From NCBI RefSeq assembly GCF_900114035.1, contig NZ_FORP01000030.1, forward strand, positions 1 through 64,000: a stretch of DNA of 64,000 bases, written 5' to 3'. How positions within the stretch are numbered: position 1 is the stretch's first letter; the number at the start of each line of letters is the position of its first letter. Origin of the DNA: Amycolatopsis sacchari. Its GTDB lineage: Bacteria; Actinomycetota; Actinomycetes; Mycobacteriales; Pseudonocardiaceae. The position numbers and the translations under genes are program-made. The notes under the pieces were generated by a model. The model did not search any database and was not told the origin of the DNA. It worked only from the letters and a program-made list of their open reading frames with translations. Positions 26,523 through 37,025 of this stretch are shown here, piece after piece.

Positions 26523-27470
26523 ATGACCGCGAACCCCCGGAACCTCGCTCTGGAACCCGCCGCGCAGGCGTTCGCCGAGGCCACCGCCAACCCGCCGTAC
26601 CTGTACGACCTCGGCCCGGCCGAAGGCCGCAAGGCGGTGGACGAGGTGCAGTCGGGCGAGATCGCCAAGCCCGAGGTCGACATCGAGGACACGACCGTCG
26701 CCGACGTGCCGGTGCGCATCCTGCGGCCGAAGGGCGCGACGGGCGCGCTGCCGGTGGTCGTCTACATCCACGGCGCGGGCTGGGTGTTCGGCAACGAGCA
26801 CACCCACGACCGCCTGGTGCGCGAACTCGCCGTCGGCACCGGTGCCGCCGTCGTCTTCCCGAAGTACAGCCTCTCGCCCGAGGCCCGCTACCCCGTCGCG
26901 ATCGAGCAGAACTACGCCGTCGCGAAGTGGGTCGCCGAGCACGGCGCCGAGAAGGACCTCGACGCGAGCCGCATCGCGATCGCCGGTGACTCGGTCGGCG
27001 GGAACATGACCGCCGCCGTCACGCTGATGGCCAAGGAGCGCGGTGGCCCGTCGTTCCGGCAGCAGGTGCTGTTCTACCCGGTCACCGACGCGAACTTCGA
27101 CACCGGCTCGTACGAGCAGTTCGCCGACGGGTACTTCCTGTCCCGCACCGGGATGAAGTGGTTCTGGGACCAGTACACGACCGACGAGAAGCAGCGCGCC
27201 GAGATCACCGCTTCACCGCTGCGGGCGAGTGTCGAGCAGCTCGCGGGCCTGCCGCCGGCACTCGTGATCACCGGCGAGGCGGACGTGCTGCGCGACGAAG
27301 GCGAGGCGTACGCAGCGAAGCTGCGCCAGGCCGGTGTCCCCGTGACGGCCGTGCGCTACCAGGGCGTCATCCACGACTTCGTGATGCTGAACGCCCTGCG
27401 CGAGACCCCTGCCGCCGGTGCGGCGATCGCTCAGGCTGTCGCGTTCCTCAAGGCCGCGCTCACCGCGTGA
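26523..27470 (+). CDS. Alpha/beta hydrolase, hormone-sensitive lipase family
   Basis: A 315-residue esterase/lipase. The oxyanion-hole motif is YIHGAGWVFG (HGG[A]G form), the nucleophile lies in GDSVGGN, and the acid and base are in EADVLRDEG and GVIHDFVML. Start ATG with AAGGAG five bases upstream. It is controlled, by layout, by the divergent OhrR-type regulator. Its 3' end overlaps the nucleoside hydrolase by eleven bases. Natural substrate unknown; short-chain esters are typical for the family. Confidence 0.88.
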   Translation: MTANPRNLALEPAAQAFAEATANPPYLYDLGPAEGRKAVDEVQSGEIAKPEVDIEDTTVADVPVRILRPKGATGALPVVVYIHGAGWVFGNEHTHDRLVRELAVGTGAAVVFPKYSLSPEARYPVAIEQNYAVAKWVAEHGAEKDLDASRIAIAGDSVGGNMTAAVTLMAKERGGPSFRQQVLFYPVTDANFDTGSYEQFADGYFLSRTGMKWFWDQYTTDEKQRAEITASPLRASVEQLAGLPPALVITGEADVLRDEGEAYAAKLRQAGVPVTAVRYQGVIHDFVMLNALRETPAAGAAIAQAVAFLKAALTA

Positions 27471-28419
27471 GCCTGCCCAGCACGAACTCCCCGAGGCCGT
27501 CCACGTCGGTGTCCACCGCCACCTGGACGGCACTCGGGGCGACGGCACCCTCACCCTCGCCGCGCATGCCGGCCCGCCGGCGGTCGACGAGGGTGGTGCC
27601 GCGTCCGGGGCCGAACGTGCAGTCCACGTCGACCGGGTAGGACTCGGTGCGCAGGATGCCGGGGCTGATCGCCTCGGCGACGGCGACGGCGTCGTGCAGC
27701 ACGATCCCGTCCCAGCCGAGCGAGCGCCGGTAGGACGCCAGGTAGTCGGGGGTGAGCGCTTCCAGTGCGGCGCCGATCCGGCCACCGGCCGCGAGTTTCC
27801 CCAGCCAGGCGGTGGAAACGGCGCAGCGGTGCGTCAGGTCGAGCGGCACCATGACACACGGCACGTCCTCCTCGACGAGCACGCGCCGGGCCGCTTCGGG
27901 GTCGCTCCAGATGTTGAACTCGGCGGTCGCCGTGCTGTTGCCGCGGCCGACGCCGCCGCCCATCAGCACGATCCGGCCGATCTTCTCCTTGACGTGCGGG
28001 TGCGCCGCCAGGAGCAGCGCGATGTTGGTGAGCGGCCCGATCGGCGCGATGGTCACCGGCTCGTCGGCCGCTTCCAGCAGCGACACCAGCAGCTTGACGG
28101 CGCCGCCCGGCTCGGGTCCGCGCTCGGGCTCGGGCAGCGCGGCGGAGCGGCCGGACAGCCCGTCCTCGCCGTGCACGTGCCCGGCCCGGGCGGGCTGCGG
28201 GTGCACCAGCGGGCGCGCGGCCCCGGCGGCGACGGGAACGTCGGGGCGGCCGCAGAGTTGCAGTACGCGCAGGGCGTTGCGCGTGGTGGCTTCGAGCGAG
28301 ACGTTGCCGAACACCGTCGTCACCCCGAGCAGGTCCACGTCGTCGCTGAGCGCGGCGAGCGCGATCGCGAAGGCGTCGTCCACGCCGGGGTCCGTGTCGA
28401 TGATCAGCCGTGTGCCCAT
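27460..28419 (-). CDS. Inosine/uridine-preferring nucleoside hydrolase
   Basis: A 319-residue enzyme that splits ribonucleosides into base and ribose. The metal site DTDPGVDDA (Asp8, Asp10, Asp14, Asp15) opens the protein, with IAPIGPLTNIALLL, VLMGGG and the C-terminal HDAVAVA (His plus Asp) completing the active site. Full length. It serves purine or pyrimidine salvage in the cytosol. Convergent with the esterase gene; the 54 bases upstream separate it from the divergent acyltransferase. Confidence 0.92.
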   Translation of the reverse strand: MGTRLIIDTDPGVDDAFAIALAALSDDVDLLGVTTVFGNVSLEATTRNALRVLQLCGRPDVPVAAGAARPLVHPQPARAGHVHGEDGLSGRSAALPEPERGPEPGGAVKLLVSLLEAADEPVTIAPIGPLTNIALLLAAHPHVKEKIGRIVLMGGGVGRGNSTATAEFNIWSDPEAARRVLVEEDVPCVMVPLDLTHRCAVSTAWLGKLAAGGRIGAALEALTPDYLASYRRSLGWDGIVLHDAVAVAEAISPGILRTESYPVDVDCTFGPGRGTTLVDRRRAGMRGEGEGAVAPSAVQVAVDTDVDGLGEFVLGRLTR

Positions 28420-28473
28420 GGCCAGCCCCTTCCCCGCCGCCGCCCTTGAGGGAGGCAGTTACCCTTCCAACCT

Positions 28474-29229
28474 ATGACATCCATGTGGGGATCGCCGGTG
28501 CTGTCGAGGGTGGGTGCGTGGCGCCGGGCGCGGAAGGACCCGCGGCAGGCGAAGTTCCTGACCGCCGATTCGCTGCGCTGGCTCCTCCGGAACCGGGCGT
28601 ACACCCCGTGGTACCTGGTCCGGTACTGGCGGCTGCTGAAGTTCCGGCTCGCGAACCCGCACATCATCCTGCGGGGCATGGTGTTCCTGGGCAAGAACGT
28701 CGAGATCCACTGCCGTCCCGGTTACGGCAGGCTGGAGATCGGGCGCTGGGTGCACATCGGTGACGGCAACGCCATCCGTTGTCACGAGGGTTCGCTGCGC
28801 ATCGGCGACAAGGCCGTGTTCGGGCGGCAGAACGTCGTCAACGGCTACCTCGACATCGAACTCGGTGCGGCGACGCTGGTCGCGGACTGGGTCTACATCT
28901 GCGACTTCGACCACGTGACGAGCGACATCACCCTGCCGATCAAGGACCAGGGCATCGTGAAGTCGCCCGTGCGCATCGGGCCGGACACGTGGATCGGCAC
29001 GAAGGTCTCGGTCCTGCGCGGCACGCGCGTCGGGCGCGGCTGCGTGCTCGGCGCACACGCCGTGGTGCGCGGGGACATCCCGGACTACGCCATCGCGGTC
29101 GGCTCCCCGGCCCGCGTCGTGCGCGACCGCCGAGCCGACTACGAAGCCGACGCGGCCCGCCGCGAGGCGATCAAGGACATGGCCCGCAAGGCGGACAAGG
29201 CACTGCAGAAGACGTTGGAACAGGGCTAG
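28474..29229 (+). CDS. Hexapeptide-repeat acyltransferase (Rv3034c-like)
   Basis: A 251-residue acyltransferase with a left-handed beta-helix: repeated [LIV]-G-x4 units from residue about 70 to 215 (LEIGRWVHIGDGNAI, LRIGDKAVFG, VRIGPDTWIGTKVSVLRG, VGRGCVLGAHAVVRGDIPDYAIAVGSPARVV). A basic helical N-terminus and a charged C-terminal helix flank it. It resembles M. tuberculosis Rv3034c, which lies by the methylglucose lipopolysaccharide genes, so acylation of that polysaccharide is possible. Its stop overlaps the next start by one base. Confidence 0.85.
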   Translation: MTSMWGSPVLSRVGAWRRARKDPRQAKFLTADSLRWLLRNRAYTPWYLVRYWRLLKFRLANPHIILRGMVFLGKNVEIHCRPGYGRLEIGRWVHIGDGNAIRCHEGSLRIGDKAVFGRQNVVNGYLDIELGAATLVADWVYICDFDHVTSDITLPIKDQGIVKSPVRIGPDTWIGTKVSVLRGTRVGRGCVLGAHAVVRGDIPDYAIAVGSPARVVRDRRADYEADAARREAIKDMARKADKALQKTLEQG

Positions 29230-30164
29230 TGCCCGGCGTCGCGGAGCTGTACCGCCGCTTCGCCGAGCACGAGACGGCGGGCCGGTCGCAGGTGTACACC
29301 GAGATCTGCACGCGCATCGCCGAAGACGCGGAAGTGCTGGCGTTCCTGGAGGAGCTGCCGCAGGCGAAGCGGCAGCCGAACCTGTTCCTGGCGGCGGTGC
29401 AGTACCTGTGTGGTCCGACGCGGGATTGGGCGTCGTTCCGGGAGTCCTTCGCCGAGCGCCGTGGTGACATCCGCGAAGTGATCGTCAGCCGTTCGACGCA
29501 GACCAACGAACCCGCGCGGTGCGCGACGCTGCTGCCCGCGCTCGCGGCTCTGCCGCAGCCACTCGCGTTGCTGGAGGTGGGCGCGTCGGCGGGGCTGTGC
29601 CTGCAGCCCGATCGGTACGGCTACGACTACGGCCGCGTGTCCCTGCCCGGCGAGCCGGTGCTTCCCTGTCGGGCGAACGACGCCACGCCGCTGCCGTCGC
29701 GTGTGCCCGAGGTGGTCTGGCGGGCCGGACTCGACCTCAACCCGCTCGACGTGCGTGATCCTGCCGAATGCGCGTGGCTGGAGGCGTTGATCTGGCCGGG
29801 GGAGGAGGAGCGCCTGCCCCGGCTGCGGGCCGCGCTGGAGGTCGCCCGCCGCGATCCGCCGCCGGTGCATCGCGGGGACCTGCGAACGGACTTCACCGCG
29901 CTCGCGGCGCAGGCCCCACCGGAGGCGACGCTCGTCGTGTTCCACACCGCCGTGCTGGCCTACGTCCGGGACCCCGGCGAACGCACCGCCTTCGCCGACG
30001 CGGTCCGCGCCACGGGCGCGATCTGGCTGGCGAACGAGAACGCGGCCGTGATTCCCGGCTGTGAGGCCTCTGCTGTGCCCGGCACGTTCACCCTGGCCCG
30101 GGACGCCCAGGCCATCGCCCGCACCGACCCACACGGTTCGTGGGTCGAGTGGCTACCGGCGTGA
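29229..30164 (+). CDS. DUF2332 family protein, copy 2
   Basis: A 311-residue paralogue of 4525-5568, function unknown. It shares the N-terminal ELYRRFAEHE start, LLEVGASAGLCLQPDRYGY (the motif-I-like loop), the PLDVRDPAECAWLEALIWP segment and the late ANENAAV strand. GTG start overlapping the acyltransferase stop (TAGTG). Like copy 1 it is the last gene of its unit and is coupled by a one-base overlap. Array 1 begins soon after its stop. Confidence 0.78.
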   Translation: MPGVAELYRRFAEHETAGRSQVYTEICTRIAEDAEVLAFLEELPQAKRQPNLFLAAVQYLCGPTRDWASFRESFAERRGDIREVIVSRSTQTNEPARCATLLPALAALPQPLALLEVGASAGLCLQPDRYGYDYGRVSLPGEPVLPCRANDATPLPSRVPEVVWRAGLDLNPLDVRDPAECAWLEALIWPGEEERLPRLRAALEVARRDPPPVHRGDLRTDFTALAAQAPPEATLVVFHTAVLAYVRDPGERTAFADAVRATGAIWLANENAAVIPGCEASAVPGTFTLARDAQAIARTDPHGSWVEWLPA

Positions 30165-30204
30165 TTTCCTGTGCTGCTTCGCTGCTACGACGGCACTCCG
30201 CCCG

Positions 30205-30755
30205 GGCGGCGCCGCGGGCAGTCGAGCCGTGCCCCGGCTCGCGGTCGCTTCCCCGCGCTGCTTCCCCGCTGCGCGATCCGGGCCAGCGCCTCCGCCCAGG
30301 CGGCTTCCGGTGCGGGCGGCTGCGCGACCCGCGCCGCCGCGTCGCGGGTGGCCGAGCCGTGTCTGGCTCGCGGTCGCTTGTCGCCCGGTTGTGCCGCTGT
30401 CCCCGCGCCGCTTCCCCGCTGCGCGATCCGGGCCAGCGCCTCCGCCCAGGCGGCTTCGGGCGTGGGCAGCTGCGTGATCCGTGCCGCCGCGTCGCGGGCG
30501 AGCCGTGCCCTGGCTCGCGGTCGCTTCCCCGCTGCGCGATCCGGGCCAGCACCTCCGCCCAGGCGGCTTCGGGCGCGGGTAGCTGCGTGATCCGTGCCGC
30601 CGCGTCGCGGGCGAGCCGTGCCCCGGCTCGCGCCGCTTCACCCCTGCGCGAGCCGCGCCAGCACCTCCGCCCAGGCGGCTTCCGGCGCGGGCAGCTGCGC
30701 GATCCGCGCCGCCGCCTCGCGGGCAGTCGCGCCGTACTCCGGCTCGCCGAGAACC
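30205..30755. repeat. Minisatellite array 1 (about 112-base units from the glycosyltransferase 3' end)
   Basis: Units begin with CTGCGCGAtCCGgGCCAGC-like sequence near 30268, 30418, 30531 and 30643, giving periods of 150, 113 and 112 bases; the 150 includes an extra 37 bases. A partial unit lies before 30268. The rightmost unit is the real 3' end of the leftward glycosyltransferase gene, so the others are copies of that gene tail placed downstream of it. The periods are not multiples of three and the copies lack the stop codon, so translation is unlikely. Confidence 0.8.
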
Positions 30756-31744
30756 GTCGCCACCGCGTCCGCCAGCCGGTCCTCCGCCTGCCGCGGGTCC
30801 ACGACCGCCGCCGCGCCCAGCGACGCCGCTCGCTCGGCGAGCAACGGCTGGTCGGCCACCATGGGCAGCGTCACCATCGGGATGCCGTGCCCCAGCGCCG
30901 CGATGAGGGTGCCCGCGCCGCCGGTCGTGATCACCACGTCCGTGCCTTCGAGCAGGTCCGCCAGCGGGGTGAACCCGACGAACCGGACGGCGTCCGGCGC
31001 GTCCGGGACCGGATCGGCGGTGACGACGACCTCGACGTCCAAAGCGGACAGTGAAGCCAGCAGCCTGCCCGTGACCACCGACATGTCCCCCGTCGTGCCG
31101 AGGGTGAACAGCACCCGCCGCCGCTCGCCCCGCGCCAGTGGTGCGGGCGCGCTGCCCGGCGGCCGGTAGGGCAGCGGCCGCACCGGAACCAGGTCGGCGG
31201 GCGGGCGGTAGCCGTCGAACTGCAGGAACGACGGCCACAGGTCCAGCAACGCGCTCCGCGGCGACACGCGCAGGCCCCTCGCCTCCGCCTGCCGCCGCAC
31301 CTCCTCCTCGAACAGCCGGGCCAGCGGCTCGGGGAACGCGGCCGAGATGCTGTGCGCCACCCACGGCACCCCCAGCGCCGCGGCGACGAGCGGGGCGACC
31401 AGGTCGGCCACCTCGGCGACGACCAGTTCCGGCTGGAACGCCTTCGCCGCCGCCAGCGCCGCGTCGAACGTCAGCCCGATGCGCACGTCGCCGAAGAAGG
31501 CCGTCACCGCCGGCAGGTCTTCCGCGCGCCGGGGATCGCGGGACCCCGGCCGTCGCGCCTGCTCGGCGAACAGCTCCGGCATCTCCGGCCCCGCGGGCAG
31601 GAACCGCAGCTCCCCGACCACCTCACGCAGCGAGGCGCCGGTCGACACGGCGACCTCGTCGCCCGCGGCACGGGCGGCGCCCGCGGTGGGCAGCAACGGC
31701 AGCACGTGCCCGTGCGTGGGCATGCTGCTGAACAGGACGCGCAT
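30638..31744 (-). CDS. MGT/UGT-type glycosyltransferase (GT1)
   Basis: A 368-residue inverting glycosyltransferase of the macrolide-glycosyltransferase group. The N-terminal acceptor domain starts RVLFSSMPTHGHVLPLL, and the C-terminal donor site has VLFTLGTTGD, FVGFTPLADLLEGTDVVITTGGAGT and HGIPMVTLPMVADQPLLAERA. Such enzymes sugar small hydrophobic natural products or antibiotics. ATG 31744 fits the family N-terminus. The gene sits between two tandem repeat arrays, with one array forming its leader and the other made from its own 3' end. Confidence 0.85.
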   Translation of the reverse strand: MRVLFSSMPTHGHVLPLLPTAGAARAAGDEVAVSTGASLREVVGELRFLPAGPEMPELFAEQARRPGSRDPRRAEDLPAVTAFFGDVRIGLTFDAALAAAKAFQPELVVAEVADLVAPLVAAALGVPWVAHSISAAFPEPLARLFEEEVRRQAEARGLRVSPRSALLDLWPSFLQFDGYRPPADLVPVRPLPYRPPGSAPAPLARGERRRVLFTLGTTGDMSVVTGRLLASLSALDVEVVVTADPVPDAPDAVRFVGFTPLADLLEGTDVVITTGGAGTLIAALGHGIPMVTLPMVADQPLLAERAASLGAAAVVDPRQAEDRLADAVATVLGEPEYGATAREAAARIAQLPAPEAAWAEVLARLAQG

Positions 31745-32270
31745 GCCGCCGACGGTAGCCACGCCCGCGGCGGTCGAGCGGGGACGTTGCCCGGTCAGCT
31801 CTTCGGTACGGCCGGATGGGGCACGAATGTTCTCGTCCCGCCGTGGGACCGCAGGCTGACGGTAGCCGCGCCCACGCCGGTCACACCGAGAGGTTGCCCG
31901 GTCAGCTCTTCGGCACGGCCGGATGGGGCACGAATGTTCTCGTCCCGCCGTGGGACCGCAGCCTGACGGTAGCCGCGCCCCGCCGGTCACACCGAGGCGT
32001 TGCCCGGTCAGCTCTTCGGCACGGCCGGATGGGGCACGAATGTTCTCGTCCCGCCGTGGGACCGCAGCCTGACGGTAGCCGCGCCCCCGCCGGTCACACC
32101 GAGACATTGCCCGGTCAGCTCTTCGGCACGGCCGGATAGGGCACGAAGGTGCTCGTCCCGCCGTGGGCTGCTGACCGGTCGTGGGACCGCGGACTGACGG
32201 TAGCCACGCCCCCGCCGGTCACACCGAGACATTGCCCGGTCAGCTCTTCGGCACGGCCGGATAGGGCACG
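31745..32270. repeat. Minisatellite array 2 (about 107-base units from the ramB 3' end)
   Basis: CGGTCAGCTCTTCGG recurs at 31792, 31899, 32005, 32112 and 32237, periods 107, 106, 107 and 125; the last includes an 18-base insertion. The rightmost occurrence is the real end of ramB, including its stop codon, so each unit is the last ~43 bases of ramB plus the intergenic spacer. A truncated unit runs up to the glycosyltransferase start codon. The unit next to ramB is closest to the gene sequence; the others share substitutions. Confidence 0.85.
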
Positions 32271-33664
32271 AAGGTGCTCGTGTTCTCATCCACCGTCAAC
32301 TGCTTGCCGATCGTGGGGAACGCGCGCTGCGGGCAGGCCGGCCGGTCGCACACCTTGCAGCCCATGCCGATCGGGGTCGCGGCGGCGCGGTCGTCCAGGT
32401 CGAGGCCCGTCGAGTACACCAGCCGCCGCGCGTGCCGCAGTTCGCAGCCGAGGCCGACGCTGAACATCTTGCCCGGGCTGCCGTAGCCGCCGATGTTGCG
32501 GGCGACCGTGCGCGCGATCCAGAAGTAGCTCTTGCCGTCGGGCAGGGTCGCGATCTGCGTGATGATCTTGCCCGGCTGCGTGAAAGCCTCGTAGATGTTC
32601 CACAGTGGACACGCCCCGCCCACGCGCGAGAAGTGGAAACCCGCCGCCGACTGGCGCTTCGACATGTTCCCCGCCCGGTCCACCCGGACGAACGAGAACG
32701 GCACCCCGCGCATCTTCGGCCGCTGCATCGTCGACAACCGGTGGCAGACCGTCTCGAAGCCGACCCCGAAGTGGTCGCACAGGCGCTCGATGTCGTACCG
32801 GAACCGCTCGGCCTGCGACAGGAACGGCCCGTACGGCAGGATCAGCGCGCCCGCGAAGTAGTTCGCCAGCCCCACCCTCGCCAGTGACCGCGCGGCCGGC
32901 CCGGAGAACGCCCACGAGTCGGCCAGTTCGGTGATCAGGTCGTCGTACTCCAGCAGCGCGATCTGCGAGGCCATCCGGAACGACCGCTGCCCGATGCGCA
33001 GGCTCGGCGCGAGCCGCAGCACGCGGGCGACCGGTTCGTACCGGTGCTGCTGGCCGCGGGCCTCGTCGATGCCCTCGGTCGTCACCTGGACGCCGTAGTG
33101 CCCGGTCAGCCGGTCCTGCAACGTCCGGTGCACGCTGCCGGGCCGCAGGTCCATCGCGACGGCCATCTTCTCGGCGCGTTCGTCCAGCTCGGCGACGTAG
33201 TTCTCGCGCTCGTAGAAGAAGTCGCGCACCTCCTCGTGCGGCAGGGGGGCGGCGGCGCTGCCGTGCAGGCCCATGCCGTTCTCCGTGACCAGCGCGGCCG
33301 TCGTCTCGACGGCGTTGCGGTAGCTGCGGTGCAGCTTGACCAGGGCCTGCGCGACGGCGGGCAGGTTGGTCGCCAGCTCGTTCAGCTCGCTGGTCGTCGC
33401 CTCGACGCCGACGGCCTCGTCGAGGAGGGCTTCGCGGACGTCCGCGACCAGCCGCGCGGTGTCGTTGTTGGCGAAGAACTCGGTGTCGACGCCGAACGCC
33501 TCGGTGATGCGGAGGAGCACTGGAACGGTCAAGGGACGGGCGTTGTGCTCGATCTGGTTGAGGTAGCTGGGGCTGATTTCCAGCAGACGGGCGGCGTCCG
33601 CCTGGCTCATCGAGCGGCTCTCGCGCAGGTGCCGCAGTTTCGCGCCGGCGAAAGTCTTGTCCAT
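32240..33664 (-). CDS. ramB: RamB-type regulator of acetate metabolism
   Basis: A 474-residue XRE-family regulator. The N-terminal helix-turn-helix is [22 protein letters not shown], followed by a long central IrrE-like/DUF2083 region and a C-terminal cysteine cluster [11 protein letters not shown]. It matches actinobacterial RamB (Rv0465c), which controls the glyoxylate bypass genes. It is divergent from aceA, and the intergenic region has a 12-of-13 match to the known RamB box. Its 3' end is the source of array 2. Confidence 0.92.
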   Translation of the reverse strand: MDKTFAGAKLRHLRESRSMSQADAARLLEISPSYLNQIEHNARPLTVPVLLRITEAFGVDTEFFANNDTARLVADVREALLDEAVGVEATTSELNELATNLPAVAQALVKLHRSYRNAVETTAALVTENGMGLHGSAAAPLPHEEVRDFFYERENYVAELDERAEKMAVAMDLRPGSVHRTLQDRLTGHYGVQVTTEGIDEARGQQHRYEPVARVLRLAPSLRIGQRSFRMASQIALLEYDDLITELADSWAFSGPAARSLARVGLANYFAGALILPYGPFLSQAERFRYDIERLCDHFGVGFETVCHRLSTMQRPKMRGVPFSFVRVDRAGNMSKRQSAAGFHFSRVGGACPLWNIYEAFTQPGKIITQIATLPDGKSYFWIARTVARNIGGYGSPGKMFSVGLGCELRHARRLVYSTGLDLDDRAAATPIGMGCKVCDRPACPQRAFPTIGKQLTVDENTSTFVPYPAVPKS

Positions 33665-33740
33665 TCCGGGCCTCCCGGTCGGAGATCTTCCGTGCCTGAC
33701 CGATCAAGAAACCGGTTCAGTCACGAAACTTTCTGGTGGC

Positions 33741-33759
33741 TGCGAACACAGCGTTCGCA
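33741..33759. promoter_or_regulatory. Inverted repeat TGCGAAC-ACAGC-GTTCGCA
   Basis: A perfect seven-base inverted repeat with a five-base spacer, between the divergent ramB and aceA genes, 77 bases from the ramB start. It has the size of a dimeric repressor site. Further partial copies (AAATTCGCAG, TTGGCAAATT) follow to about 33806. It could serve RamB, a RamA-like activator or another carbon-source regulator. Confidence 0.55.
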
Positions 33760-33861
33760 ACCTTCACAACATGCTACGGAAAATTCGCAGAAATTGGCAA
33801 ATTGGAGCGCTGGCGCTGTTTCAGCAGGTCATGTCATCGTCAATGGCATCAGCGAGTCATC

Positions 33862-33875
33862 GCAAAGTTTGCAAG
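33862..33875. promoter_or_regulatory. RamB box upstream of aceA
   Basis: CAAAGTTTGCAAG at 33863-33875 matches the Corynebacterium RamB consensus (A/C)AAAGTTTGCAAA at 12 of 13 positions, and GCAAA-G-TTTGC (33862-33872) is a perfect palindrome. It ends just before the aceA ribosome site (GGGTGGAG) and start codon, so bound RamB would cover the translation start region. Confidence 0.75.
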
Positions 33876-33889
33876 GGTGGAGACATCTC

Positions 33890-35170
<1,281 letters not shown>

Positions 35171-35180
35171 CCGGTTGAGG

Positions 35181-35205
35181 GGGGCCGGTGCGCCGCACCG
35201 GCCCC
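35181..35205 (+). terminator. Intrinsic terminator after aceA
   Basis: GGGGCCGGTGC-GCC-GCACCGGCCCC is a perfect 11-base stem with a three-base loop, followed by TTT, starting ten bases after the aceA stop. It separates aceA from aceB, which therefore probably has its own promoter or depends on partial readthrough. Confidence 0.8.
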
Positions 35206-35242
35206 TTTCCCGTTCGCGCCGAAGAGCCGAAGAGAGGTTGTC

Positions 35243-36844
35243 ATGTCTGCACGCTTCACGTCCCGGATCGAAGTCGCCGGTCCCCGCGGGGAAAGGTTCG
35301 ACGAAATCCTCACCCCGGCCGCGGTGGACTTCATCGCGAAGCTGGACAACGCCTTCGCCGGCCGCCGGCGCGAACTGCTCGACGAGCGGCGCCGCCGCTG
35401 CGAGGAACTCGCCGCGGGGGAGCGCACGCTGGACTTCCTGCCCGAGACGCGCTGGATCCGCAACGACCCGTCGTGGCAGGTCGCGCAGCCCGCGCCGGGG
35501 CTGGAGGACCGCCGCGTCGAGATCACCGGCCCGACCGACCGCAAGATGACGGTGAACGCGCTGAACTCGGACGCGAAGGTGTGGCTCGCGGACTTCGAGG
35601 ACGCCACCTCGCCGACGTGGGCCAACATCATCGGCGGCCAGCTGAACCTCTACGACGCGATCCGCCGCAACATCGACTTCGAGTCGAACGGCAAGCAGTA
35701 CCGCATCGGCGACAACCCGGCCACGATCGTCGCGCGGCCGCGGGGCTGGCACCTGGTGGAGAAGCACATCCGCATCGACGGGCGGCCGGTTTCGGCGAGC
35801 CTGGTGGACTTCGGGCTGTACTTCTTCCACAACGCGCGCCAGCTGATCGCGCGGGGCAGCGGGCCGTACTTCTACCTGCCGAAGCTGGAGAGCCACCTGG
35901 AGGCCCGGCTGTGGAACGACGTGTTCCGCATGGCGCAGGACGAACTGGGCATCCCGCAGGGGACGATCCGCGCGACCGTCCTGATCGAGACGATCCCCGC
36001 CGCGTTCGAGATGGAGGAGATCCTCTACGAGCTGCGTGAGCACGCGGCCGGGCTGAACGCCGGGCGCTGGGACTACATCTTCTCGATCATCAAGAACTTC
36101 GCCGACGCCGGTGCGGACTTCGTGCTGCCGGACCGCGCGGAGGTCACGATGACCGTGCCGTTCATGCGGGCCTACACCGAGCTGTTGGTCAGCACGTGCC
36201 ACAAGCGCGGTGCGTACGCGATCGGCGGGATGGCGGCGTTCATCCCGAGCAAGGACCCCGAGGCCAACGCCGTCGCCTTCGAGAAGGTCCGGCAGGACAA
36301 GGAACGCGAGGCGAACGACGGCTTCGACGGTTCGTGGGTCGCGCACCCCGGGCTGGTCCCGGTGTGCGACGAGGTGTTCACCGAGACGCTCGGCGGCTGG
36401 CCGAACCAGCTGGGCCGCCTGCGGGACGACGTGTCGGTGACGGCCACCGATCTGCTCAACGTGGCCAGCGCGGGCGGCGACGTCACCGAGGAGGGTGTCC
36501 GGAGCAACATCAACGTCGCGCTGCGCTACGTCGACTCGTGGCTGCGTGGCACCGGTGCGGCGGCGATCTTCAACCTCATGGAGGACGCCGCGACGGCCGA
36601 GATCGCCCGGTGCCAGGTGTGGCAGTGGGTCCGCAACGGCACGAAGCTGGGCGACGGCACGGCGATCACGCCGGAGCTGGTGCGGCAGTGGCTGGACGAG
36701 GAGCTGGCGTCGGTCCGCGCCGAGCTGGGCGACAGCAGGCTGGACGACGCCCGGGAGATCTTCGAGGAGACCGCCCTCGGCGAGAAGCTGCCGAGCTTCT
36801 TCACGACGTGCGCGTACGCCCGGTACCTGACGGACGTGCGGTGA
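35243..36844 (+). CDS. aceB: Malate synthase A
   Basis: Condenses glyoxylate and acetyl-CoA to malate, the second step of the bypass; 533 residues, the usual size of the A isoform. Recognisable segments are [20 protein letters not shown], the metal/glyoxylate region [22 protein letters not shown], and [18 protein letters not shown] start with AGAGG before it. It lies 72 bases after aceA. Most mycobacteria use isoform G (GlcB), so the A form beside aceA is more like Corynebacterium or Streptomyces. Confidence 0.97.
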   Translation: MSARFTSRIEVAGPRGERFDEILTPAAVDFIAKLDNAFAGRRRELLDERRRRCEELAAGERTLDFLPETRWIRNDPSWQVAQPAPGLEDRRVEITGPTDRKMTVNALNSDAKVWLADFEDATSPTWANIIGGQLNLYDAIRRNIDFESNGKQYRIGDNPATIVARPRGWHLVEKHIRIDGRPVSASLVDFGLYFFHNARQLIARGSGPYFYLPKLESHLEARLWNDVFRMAQDELGIPQGTIRATVLIETIPAAFEMEEILYELREHAAGLNAGRWDYIFSIIKNFADAGADFVLPDRAEVTMTVPFMRAYTELLVSTCHKRGAYAIGGMAAFIPSKDPEANAVAFEKVRQDKEREANDGFDGSWVAHPGLVPVCDEVFTETLGGWPNQLGRLRDDVSVTATDLLNVASAGGDVTEEGVRSNINVALRYVDSWLRGTGAAAIFNLMEDAATAEIARCQVWQWVRNGTKLGDGTAITPELVRQWLDEELASVRAELGDSRLDDAREIFEETALGEKLPSFFTTCAYARYLTDVR

Positions 36845-36943
36845 AGCGCTTTCCGCCCGAGGGGCTGGTGAGCTGGTCGCCCTCCTTACCTCCTGACGGG
36901 GAGGGCGACGTGCGCTGATCTCTGGCCGGACAGCGCGCGGGAA

Positions 36944-36984
36944 GACCCGGTGGGAAGTCCCCAACCTTCCTGCCGGGTTCTTTT
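36944..36984 (+). terminator. Terminator-like hairpin after aceB
   Basis: 944-957 of this kilobase pairs with 966-979 through 14 pairs including wobbles (GACCCGG-TGGGAAG against CTTCCTG-CCGGGTT), with an eight-base loop and a CTTTT tail. It is 100 bases downstream of the aceB stop. Nothing else is evident in 36845-37025. Confidence 0.65.
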
Positions 36985-37025
36985 CGCACTAGCGAGGAGA
37001 ACGCGCGTTCTCTAGGCTGGCCGAC

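Noticed and set aside
30153-31364. Leftward open frame crossing minisatellite array 1
   Set aside because: The repeat period is not a multiple of three and the frame differs from the glycosyltransferase frame in the overlap, so it is a shadow of the repeats.
31745-32270. CRISPR-like array
   Set aside because: The 107-base units are contiguous with no unique spacers, and they derive from the ramB 3' end; no cas genes are nearby.
31352-32463. Rightward repeat-derived open frames with STARPDGARMFSS-type repeats
   Set aside because: They arise from the tandem array, change frame between units, and lack ribosome sites; probably untranslated.
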